In this document: positions 37,401 through 49,400 of the stretch, piece after piece
How positions within the stretch are numbered: position 1 is the first letter of the stretch
Layout: every line of letters begins with the position of its first letter
Assembly (NCBI GenBank): GCA_013396755.1
Contig: VWZF01003703.1
Span: forward strand, 120,801-184,800
Source: Sclerurus mexicanus
Taxonomy: Eukaryota > Chordata > Aves > Passeriformes > Furnariidae
Direction of reading: 5' to 3'
Length of the DNA stretch: 64,000 nt
Program-made: the position numbers and the translations under genes
The notes under the pieces: model-generated
What the model was told of the DNA's origin: nothing
Database searches by the model: none
The model's input: the letters and a program-made list of their open reading frames with translations, nothing else

Positions 37401-40400
37401 GCTGAGGCCAGGTCTGCACCCCTCGAGGGGGAGGAGGTGAGTTTTTGGGTGTGTGTTGGTGATTTACACAAGACAGAGGGGGTGAACACCCACCACCAGA
37501 GGCTACAAGCCACGCCTTGAGCCAGACAAGAGGCAGACCCTGTGGTGACAGGAGAGTGCTTTTCATCCTGCCAATTGTCCTCCCCTACACAACTCACTCA
37601 GTTGTAGAACTCACCCTCCTCTCCCCAGGAAAGGTCACATTCACACGGGGCATTCACACGTAGGCCTGAGGGTTTTCATCCCTTCTGATGGGGTATAACT
37701 GGCTCAACAGCGCTAGCCTGAGAGGCAGCTGTCATGTCTTAGAACGTGTCATAAACCATCAAAGCCCCCTGAAGTACACCCAAACTCATTTCTGAGGCCT
37801 TCCACCAGAGGACTGAAAGCTCCCCCTGACCTGGGTATTCCCACCTGAACCTGAGCATATTTTAACCCACTGGACTTTGTGTTTTGGGGGCTTCACCACT
37901 CCCCCCAACTGATCAGGACTGTGATCATCACTCTGACTGACAGACATCAAAATATCAACAATCAGGTCTTGTTGCTGAATCCAGATCTTTCTACTTTAAT
38001 GCTTTCTTTTTCTTTCAGTCTCTTGCCTTATGCATTTTCTTAAGTGACATGTTTATGCCTTCATATTGTCATATTACTATAGATAACAGTAACCAAAATG
38101 GCTACATACCTGCCTTCCATGGCAACCAAATTGCTCTAAAATAAATCCTACACATATATATTTACACACATTGATTACTCAGTCTCGTTTCACTCTGATC
38201 GGCCCAAAGGATCTACTTACAAGAACCTGGTTTATCCTCGCCTTCTGGGGCAGGTTGTAAGACATACCATCAAGGAACTACAGAAAGCTCAGTAAAATGA
38301 ATAAAGTCAGCATTCCCATGTCTTTAAACCAGTATAGAAATTGTATCACACTGAGTCTCCTACAAGTCAAATATGCCATAAATATGTGATCATATTTCTA
38401 AGAAACAATAAAAATCCATTCTACTCCCAAACTCAGCTATGTATATCATCTGGGTTAGCTAAAGCTATAGTCAGGGCACACTTTTGCAAGTTTCAGTGCA
38501 GGAGATGAACAGTGTAAGGCAAAGAGAGGCAGGAGACATCCTCAGCCAATTCAACTACCTGCATTGCTTGGTTCTGCTCCTCTGTGTCAGCACCTTTCTC
38601 CTCAGAGGTTTGTAGGTTTTAACCTCTGGATTAAAAATAGAAAATAGATGTGTTCAAAGCTACTACTCATTGGAATGGCTCATTGATTTGGGTCACAAAC
38701 TTATTGAAAGTCATTTTAACCCACTGACACTACATTTTTCTCCAGAACACACTGCTTTAAAGAAAAATAGGATTCAGGTAGCTCTCCATTCAGTTTCAAT
38801 GTATCCATAACAACCCAAGCTGGAGAGACTCCGAAACACTAAGTAAGGAGTCATGTATCTGTGCTTTCAAACAAGCACAGATAGCTTTGTTGAGGTATCC
38901 GGATAGTTATGAAGTCTAACTTAAAATGGAACATTAAATTGATATGGTGATTAAATTTTATTTTTTAATATAATTAAAAATCAGTCTGTAAATACAGCGA
39001 TGCTAAGGCCCAGGGTCTGATCCTACCAACTGTATAATAGCATCATTCCACTCAAATTACTCGAGTGCAATAACAATAATGTCCCACAAGCAAATTCAGG
39101 ACATATGGGGTCTATTTTGTGAAGTCAAATCTAGTTTTTGGATCTGTGCATGCATACATAAAATGCACATTAAGTTAATATGACAAAGCTCACAACAAAT
39201 ACTAACTGGAAATAAAAACAGCATAAAACACAAGACTGTTAGGTAATTCCTTTTTGGTATCTGTTAGAGAAAACACAAACCAAAAACTGGGACATTCTGC
39301 AGCAATTCCCACAATAACTGCTGCATTCAGCTGCTTTAAAAATATATCCTAAGGGTCAAAATGTTACATGTGCTGTAATAAAATAGCTGACTCTGGGAAC
39401 TAGCTGGAGTAATTAAATCATGGCAATTTGCAAGTGTTCTTTTGCACCCTGGTTCCACTGAAAAGCATTGCAATTATGACCACTAAGCCTGCAGTTAATG
39501 TGTTAAGTGTAGGGCTTTCCTACGCCACCAGTTCACACACACAGTGCGTGGAATGTGTTCTCTGCAAAACAAATGGTGTCCAAATGGTCCAAATGGTGTC
39601 TCAGACAGACATTCGAAAAGCACTGCCCATCACTCTCCTTGGGGCTACTGGAGCCTGGGCCATATGAAATGCAGCAGATTGTCTCCTGTTTGAAACTCTT
39701 ACACAGGACATACCATGAAGCCCAGGACACACTGAGCACAGAGAAGAACTGCCCTCCCTCTACCCTTGGCCAGCTGCCACCATGTAGCCACTGCCATTTT
39801 CGTCCACACAGCTCTTGGCCCATGTTAGGTGACTGGGGCACTAAAAAGCCTCCATACAGTTTGTGCACCAGCAAATACCTGCAGGCAGCAGATAAACCCT
39901 TTGTGTGTGTTGTGCTTCCCCGTTTGCTCAGCTCCTCTCACTGTGCAGGACCCACTGACCCACTGCCTCACACCGGTAGTGATCAGCAATCATGAGCTGG
40001 AGGTTGTGGTGTGAACATGCCTGTGACTGAGGATCACACTAAGTAATGAATCTTCCAGGACAAGAGAGAGGTGCAGAATGTGCTCCAGAGGAGGCAGAGT
40101 ATGAGGGAGAAGCTCAAAGAACTGCTGCCTGCAGAGGAGCCGTGGCCACAACCAGGCTAGACCAGGCTCTGCAAACACAGAATCAGCAAGGGTAAGGTCT
40201 CACCCTGTACACAGAACTGACCACAGAATATAAAGGAGACAAAATGGTGGAAAGATTTTATTGCCTCACTGGGAAAAGTATATAAAAATGAATGGGACAG
40301 TATTACTGGGAATAACGCCCAAAAGTAATACAGATGGAGTAGATACACTACAGAGACAGTAATTTATGGGTAGTCTTACTTATGTGAAGACAAGAAACAT

Positions 40401-43400
40401 CCACAGAAAGGAACACTGTGGCTCTCAGGAAATACTGTTTCTCATAGTAAACTGATACTAAAATGTCCTTAAGCATCCAGAAAAATGAAGAAAACAGTAA
40501 TAGCCAGTCATGCTGAACAAGCACACCGGCTCCAGTTAAAGGAGCTGGGAATTCAGAAAGGGACATGCTGACTGAGAATGCGGCCTGGTGACCACAGGAA
40601 AGTAGCAGTAAAAATTTTCAGATTGTACACAACAGTCAAAGACTGTGAGGAACAGAACCACCTTAAAATGTTTGGTGCCACAAAACCCTTGGGCACCTCA
40701 TAGTTTTGTGTAAACGTCGTATTTATTGGTGTCAGGGCATTTCCAGTGATGAAGTCTGCAACTGCACAGGCAAGCCCAGCACTTCTGATATTAAGCCATC
40801 AAGGATACTGTGCAGACTCCTGACTTAACCAAGACAAATTTCTTCCTGTTTATGGTGCTAAGAATAGCATCCAGCATTGATATCCTCCAGATAAGCCAGA
40901 AGTGAAATACACTGAATTCACAAAATTTTAACATTATGGTTTGTTCAGGACCCAAGTTAGATTTATTACTGAGGTAGATCAGGCCTAGCTGCACGGACCA
41001 GACGTGGATTAGTCCTGGGCTATCTCTAGGACCAGTCTAGGGGCAGGTAGGTTTTGTTCTGCAATACTATCCACTTGGGCAAAACCAAAACCTGGCATTC
41101 AGGTAGAACTGCAAGTCTCTTCAAAAGAACCATGGCAAAATATGATGGTATAGTAGTTACAGGACCAAGACTTCTCACTGCTTTAGCACTTTCCACTGTG
41201 TCAGTTTTCCAAACAACAAGGGTAAAAAATTGAAATGAACTAACTTGCTTTGCTTAAGGATAGAGCTACAATGATATGCATATTGAAAACAGAAAACTAC
41301 AGTACCTGGAATACCTTTAAGCATGCTTGATATGTCTGATACTGTTTAGCTTTCAAGTAACAGCGAATCTTTAAATCCACTGATTGCAATAAAAAGAATG
41401 GAAAAATTGCTCCTGTGGTATATACATAAGCTTAGTTTGTGAAAAACCTTCTACCTAAGTGCTTTTGCTGGAACTGCTCCACTGAACCAGAGCTGAACCC
41501 TGACACTGAAAGTTTGGTAACACTGGTTTGGAATACAGCTGATAACTCTTTTGTCACTAAGGGTTTGAATAAGCCCAGTGAAAAGTCTCGCATCAGCTCC
41601 AGTGAGCAACTTAACACGTGATGACATTCTACAAATCTTTTTTCCTTATGATATAATCATAAGGCACATCTGTTGTGCTATTTATATGGTTTTAGTAATG
41701 CCTGCATTCATTTATATTTCAGTTCTGAGTTTGTATTTGAATGCTGTGAGGAACATAGTGGAGTTTGGGTTCACAAAGAAAAACCTGCCACTCTCACTCC
41801 AACCAGACTGCCCAGCACAGCCCCCACTCTCTGCACACCGCCACCATCAGACTGATCAGGGACCCCAACAGCTCCTGTCAGCCAGACCTCAGGGCAGCCT
41901 TGGGACCTCAGGGCTCGTTTTGAGAAGTCAAAAGGTAACTAAGGAAAAACAACTGGTCTTCAGTAAGCTTCACTAGGGCATGGTCTGGCACGCTGGTGTA
42001 ACATTTCTAAGGTTTTGCAGAGAAAATAATATAAAAAAGCTCAAACCTGCCACTCTGTGGTAAAGGAGGTTGGGTGTAACATCAGAGATGAAACGTATTC
42101 ATCATTTCAGCAGACAGAGTCCGTGTGTCCTTGAATTCAGTTGTCTTGTGGAAAAACAAATTTATTTTGCAAAATGAAGTCAGTATATTCAATGAACAGC
42201 CATTACATAATTATCCAGCCCAAATGAAAGCAAGTAAAAATATGGAGCTAAGTTCCAAACCTGGAACTACGTGGCCACATTTTCATTGCAGTCCATGAAG
42301 TTACAACTATTTAGTTTGCCTCTCAAGTTAGACCTATGGAATTTTGTTTTTCTGGACAGATGAAAAATGAAAAAAATCTTTTATTGCTTTTGTTTGATTT
42401 TAAATTAATAATGATATTCTATTGAATTAGGTTTTCTGATACTGTAGGAGACCTTTCTTTCGACAAATTTGCTGGATATAGGCTAAGCAAGTATTATTTT
42501 GTGGGCAAGGGATTCTGCAAGTTGCTGAAGCCAAAACATGCAAGTGTAAATTGTTTGTGACATATGCATTAAACCGATTGTGCCAACTTCTGATATTCTA
42601 GTGTCAGAAGTGTCTGGATGTAACTGTGGATCTTTCTGCTCTGTTCACAGGCAGCCCAGAGCTGAATTCAGATAAACTGTTCAGTGCCGGGTGTCACACA
42701 ACACAGTCTGATGAAAAACAAATGTCTACAGAGGTTAAAAACAATTAAAAAAAAGAATGAACCCAGCCATATTACAGTTCTGACTTAGTCACGACTCTGT
42801 GGAGAAAAAACAACTGGGCTCCACTCCTTTTCTCTCTCCACTTCAGCCAACAAAGAACTGCTTGTTTCACTTATTTCCCAGAAACAGCATTAGCCTTCCA
42901 ACAAGGTCAGCAAAAAATGCTGCTTTTCAATTCTGGTGCATTTTGTTCCAAAAATCTGTAAAGTATTAAAGCAAAAAGCTGCCCTACCCCAGTACACAGA
43001 GACTCCTTTATTCAGATTTCTGAGCTGAAAATAGCTATACAGAAATTTCCCAACAGTTTCAACTGTTAAGTTCTGTGATATTCACATTTAACTAATCTTT
43101 CCCATCTTCAATGATTTAAGCTTAAAAAAACCCAAACAAACAAACTGCAGGTGCAATATCAAAGCCGTGATTTAGCAGGAAGTTATTTAAAAGATTAAAG
43201 ATTTACTCTGAAAGCATTTTTAACAATAAATCAGTAAGAACAAATAATGGTGGGGGCTGCTTGAGTGTAGAGACAGCTTTAATGATAATGACTAATTACT
43301 GATGACCATTAGACTTTAAAATATTTACTAAATTACTTTTACTTTTGTTTCACGCAATCTTCAGCTTGTGCATTTCATTCAGGTTGAAACTATGTGTGGA

Positions 43401-46400
43401 GGACTTCACACTACGGAAATGACCCTTCACTCTTGCACTGCCAAAAGTTTGGATTACTAACATTGAGGGGAAAGGCTTACACCAACAGGAATTTCTTTGT
43501 GTCAAAATTAAAAATTATTAGATTTTGAAACAATGTCAACATCTCTCTTGAACACATCAGCTTTTAACATTTCAGATTTCCTGCATAGTCAGTTGCTGGT
43601 TTAAAAGTGTGTGTCCTTTAACACATCTGTATTTAATTTACCTGATACTGAAATTAATTCCTACTAGTCTTCAAAACTATCAACAACTGTCCTTAAAAAA
43701 TAAATTACTTCGTTTGAAATCACTTAATAAATTACTTGTCAGAGGCTTTAATTGCAAACAACCAAAACCCCCTCATTTTTTAATTTTCATTCTGCGTCAC
43801 AAAACTCTCATTCCCACAGAAGGGGCAAGTCCTCTACAATGCTTTCAGCTCCCCTGTAAGTAATCACCAGAAGCAGGTGCCAAGATTATTCACACTGACC
43901 ACAAATGAATTGTGTTTGCTTCTTTCAGGATATCCAGTAATTAAAAATGACCTGGAACAGGAAACTTTTCCACTATGCAGGTGGTGTGAGAGCACAGGCT
44001 ACACAGAAGGAAAAACACGTTCCTCTCAATGTCACGGATTTCTATTCAAATTTCCAGCCAAGGCAAACCAAGCCTTGCAAAATCTAGACCACTTCATGGC
44101 TGTTAGTTAGCACTAGAACACATACCACCTGGTTTTGAATACTTTGGGAATTTCTGCGTTCCTATCTCCAGAGACTCACTTTGACACAGTAACCAAAACT
44201 GCCTTTTACCATCCTCAAACAATAGTAGCTACACCTCTTTAGTCATGGCAGGATATGGAAACTTTGTTTCATGTGTTTATTGCTCCTAGACAGGATTATT
44301 GCATTGTTTTATTGGTTGGATTTCCTGTCTGATGAAAAAAAATTAAAGCAAAGGCAAAGTGCTGTAACTCCCAGCTATGCAGACATAATTAAAGTGCCAT
44401 GAGCTGAAAGCTAAACTTCTTAGATTCATGCACAATATTCTATTAAATAACTAGTCATCAGTTTAAGAGGCTCTTCACGTTAAAGAATTCTACTGTGTAA
44501 TACCCGATCTCCTTCATCTTAGAGAACCAGTGAATTAATAGTGAAAACCATGCCCACTTGTATCACTTGGGTCATGCTGGTGGGTCTTGGCAGAGGTAAG
44601 GTTCTCTTCTTCAGCAGGGAAAAACAAAAATCAAATAGTTCTTCACTTGGACTTTGATACAAAAAGCTAATGTGGTTGAACTCTCAGGATCAACACATAC
44701 ACTGACACTAAACAAATTAACACTGGGCTTTCCACTGTTCTGCCTGAACTGCTTGATCTATAAAATGGAGATCAATATTACCAGCTTCTGCCAGATACGG
44801 GCCATTTTGTTTTATTTTTCTTACACTCTATATGTATGCATGATCTGATCAGGTGAAAGTGGAGGTGTCAAGTGCAAACTAAAGTACACTTAGCACCCTT
44901 CCTCCTCTGCTAGAAATTATTCCTAAGTGTGTGTGTGTTACATGTTCTGAACCTGCCCCAGTCAATGCTGATGATACAGCACCCTTTTCCATTTTGGTGC
45001 CAGTCCCTCCCTGATGAACACATGAGAACTTACACCAGGACCTTCTCCTCTGCCACAAAGGATTTCTGCACCCGAGTGCACAAAGCCCTGAGCTCCTGCT
45101 CTAGTCTCACCGCTGACTCTGGTTTCAGCAGGAGGCCAGGTTAGAGACCCCTTCCCACGTGAGATGTTACGTGATGGACACAACCTTAACTTGTTGTGCA
45201 AGGCCTCAACCGCGTGTGGAAACTCATCCAGCTGCTTTCCTTACCTCAGAACAGGTATCCTCACCTTTGTGAGCTCACAAATCTCCCAGCAGCTGTCCCT
45301 CCATTCAGGATACCTGAATGAATCCACAGGTTCTTATCAAACCCCTCTGAGGATGTCGCTAGCAGATAACTGATAAACCAGCAACACAGAGATAAATTAA
45401 AACAATCTCCTCCAGATATAGAGCACAGGAACACTGGAAGCCTCAGAACTATAACATAAGAATCTTTATGATTTTTTTCCCCTGAAAATAGGCATATTAA
45501 TGAACTCATCTTGACAGAATATAAGAGAATATATTGTTATGAGGTATTATGTCAGTGTACAGAACTAAGAGAGATCTGGGTACATTAACTGAGGGCAGCA
45601 TTAGCTGGGACAACACACACCATGTACTAAGATAATGATTTATGAGTTGTGAAATCAAGTTATCAACCATCATCATAGAACAGCCCCAGTCAGAAGGGAC
45701 CTCAAAAGACTGCTTTTTCCAAATTTACATGGAAAATAATACATTGTGAGATTAAAAACAGACAGGGTAATAGAAGATGTTACAGCTCTAACACAAAGGA
45801 TCCACACAAACATATCTCTGCTTGTTTCTGTGCTCCAGCTCTTGTCATTCCCACTCTGACAGTCAGGTCATGAGTGACTGTAGCATTTAAAAGCCTTCCT
45901 GCCCGTCAAACCCATCTCTGTGCACAGTCTGATGAGGCACAAGAGTTCTCCTGTGCACCAGAAGGGGTAAAACCAGGTAATTGCTGGTAATTTCTGTAAT
46001 TGCTGGTCCTGAACTGTCCACTCTGAAGAGAGGCCAAGGGGATAGTGGTGGCCGGGCACCAGGGAGCGTCAGCAACATGCAACCTGCCTGGTGGCTTGAG
46101 TTAGACCAAACACCCATTTTAACCACAGTTTCCATTAGATAAATTGAAAGCCCCTGTCCACACCCAAACAAACTCAGAGGCACTTCACAAAGTGGCAGAG
46201 TGCCCAAAACTCTCAAACTACAAAACCCTGGGCGCTGCTTAATACACATCTGAGTCCCTCAAGTGGGATGCAGAGTAACTATGCCTCGCAGACTGCAGCT
46301 GCTGTTTGCTCTGAGGCCCAAATCCCATCTCCGACCGTGCCTGGGGTGGGCCACTTCACCTACAAGTCTTCTGAGTTCTTTTGCAGATAGTCTGTTCTTT

Positions 46401-49400
46401 TTGTATGAGCTTTTGAAGGAACTCACACATAAATTCAAGCTAATTTATACAGAAAACATGAATGCCATTAGAGGGGTTTATTATTTTATGTCAAAATAAG
46501 TTGCAGACTATTAAACTTGGAAAACATTTAAATGAACACCAAATTGTGCTCACCCACTGGATGAAAAGTACAATCACAAAAGAAATTTCTTTAAAACAGT
46601 ATGAAGGCAAAAGGATGGAAATAACAATGGCTTTGAGTGTTGCATAATGTAGAATAGAGAGAAACCACAAAACAAGCAGCATTTAATGAAAAATTGTTGC
46701 TAAAGAAACTTTTGTAAGATCGAATTTTTCCCCTAAATCTTACTACACATAGCTCAAAATCATCCTCCACAATCTTCTTACACCAGGGAGTGCCATGAAG
46801 GCAGAACAGCATCTGTAGCTCAGACTCAGGCATTCCCACAGGAGGCCTTTACTCAGACAGCAGTGGGACCATTAGCTCAGTGCGCTGCAACTGCTCCCTC
46901 TTGGACACTGAGAGTCCATGTGGATTTGTCTCCTTGTTCAGGGACTTAGGCCTGATGCCCAAAACATGGATGTACAATAACCTCTCCTTCCACATATGGC
47001 CCTTGTGTGACTCACAATAATTGAAGTTAATACTCTATCAATCAGCTGAAAAACACTGTTTTAGAATGGGCAGAAAATTAAGACCTGTACAGATTCAGCA
47101 TCACAGTAAATGTGATTTTTGGAGTTTTTATGAATATGCAAGAAATACAGCGTTTCTGCTTGTCTTCAGTCAAAGGCTGATTATCTTCCCTGCTGCTTCC
47201 CACAAAACATACAGTTAAAAGATTCCTATTAATGTTGTACTTTTCTTAGTACATAAATCTACAAGCTGTCTTAGAAGAACAATGACAGTAAAATGTTAGG
47301 AAAAAGCAGACTGAATAAGCCTGAATATATGGTAACCTGCAAGAATATGTTTTCAATCTCTGTGACAAATTTCGCTTTTCATTCATGCACCGAATTTAGT
47401 GGTGGTGAGTAAATGAACAGACTTGCATGTGTTACTTTTCTGTAAATTTAACAAGATCCATCAAACAATGGATTCTGACACCTTTGTTCTGTAACATTCA
47501 AAAGGCAGTGCTTTAAATGTTAGTATGAAAACTAACACTGATGAAGTCTGTAGCTTCATGTATAGCTCATGAATAGACAAGATAAAACCACAGTAAGAGA
47601 AAAGGTAGAAAAATACAGCAGATTTTTTAAGGTAGGACTATTAACTTCAATCAACTTTCACTGTGTTTCTGTACGCCTCCAGCAAAGGCATACTATGATT
47701 TGGTATCACGAAGTCACACTCTGTGCTTTGATAAAATGTTTATAAGTGCCTTTGTACAATTCCCAGCAAATACTGCTGAAAGGAGTTTATAAACTGAAGC
47801 AACAACCTGTACAGAACAGACAGTATTTTCCTTCTCTTCATAAGAAGTACAGCAAGAAAAACGCATGTGTTAGCCATTGGAAGTGCAGACCAGTGTGCAG
47901 ACCTGAAATACTTAAATCCTTTTCTTTTAAGTGGCACATCTGAAGAAAAACGTCTTTTAATTGCTACAGTACAAAAAAAAAATGCTGAGGCAATAGACAG
48001 GTGCAGAGTTCATTAGCTAAAAAGTCACAAAATTAGGGTCAGAAGAGTGACTTTCCTGGGTATCCCGTTCCCCCTTCTCCTCTGATGTCTGTGGGATCAT
48101 AGAATCATAGAATCAACTGGGTTGGAAAAGACCTCTGAGATCATCGAGTCCAACCTTTGACCTAACAACCACCTGCCTAGTAGACCATGGTACTAAGTGA
48201 CACATCCAGTCTCTTCTTAAATACCTTCAGGGATGGTGACTCAACAACCTCCCTGGGCAGCCCATTCCAATGCCCTATCACTCTTTCTGTGAAGAACTTC
48301 TTTCTAATGTCTATCCTAAACCTCCCCTAGTGCAACTTAAGACTGTGCCTTCTTGTTCTACTGCTGGTTGCCTGGGAGAAGAGACTGATGCCCACCTGGC
48401 TACAACCTCTTTTCAGAGACTTGTAAAGAGTGAGAAGGTCTCCCCTGAGCTTCCTCTTCTCCAGGCTAAACAACCCCAGCTCCTTCAGCTGCTCCTCATA
48501 GCACTTGTGCTCCAGTCCTTTTACCAGCCTCACTGCCTTTCTCAGGACTCGCTCCAGCACCTCAACATCCTTCCTAAAGTGAGGGGCCCAGAACTGGACA
48601 CAGCACTCGAGGTGTAACCTCACCAGTGCTGAGCACAGGGAAAGAATTACCTACCTGGTCCTGCTGGCCACACTATTCCTTATACAGGCCAGGATTCCAC
48701 TGGCCTTCCTGACCACCTGGGCACACTGCTGGCTCATGTTCAGTTTTCTGTCAATCAGGAATGCTGGCACATTGACCTTTGGCTCAGGGGTCTTAGTGCC
48801 AGGCCAGCACTGCTCCCTGCAGCCCAGAGCATGCCCAGGAATGCAGGTTTTGCAGTAACATTGCTTGCACCACAGAGCAGCAGAAAGGCCCTTCCTTTCG
48901 GCTACAGCAATTTAAAAATAGACACATTCTACTTTAGCACTGGAAACTGCAGTCACATATATTTTAAACTGCCACATGAAGTATTCAGAGGCTGCTGTGT
49001 TCTGTTCAGATTCCTGCAATCTTTCTGTGTAACTTCTGTGAGTATATATATGCGCGTATACATAAACACTTTCTAGATTAGATATTTTAAGATATGTTTT
49101 TAATAAAATAGCATCACACTTGGTGTGTTCAAACAGGTGGACTGGAAAATCAGGGACTGTGATGCTGAAATTAATACTATGGTGCTGGAAGTGCTACTCA
49201 GCTGTGCAAACAGATTTGCTTGCTCTCAAAGCATCACAGCATATCTTCGAAAGCCACCAGAATGAGAAGAAGTTCATCAAGATATATTGACAAAATGTCA
49301 AATTGACAAATATGGAGACTGCGTAAATTTTTACATACTATTTCTACTGGGAAATTCAATGACTGATCTGAACCACTGTGCCAAGAACTGCATAAATACC

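Noticed and set aside
39555..39995. 146-codon open frame on + in WWTR1 intron 3
   Set aside because: No domain, and extensive overlap with other frames. A short local duplication (AAATGGT words near 39574-39597) was also seen but is too small to interpret.
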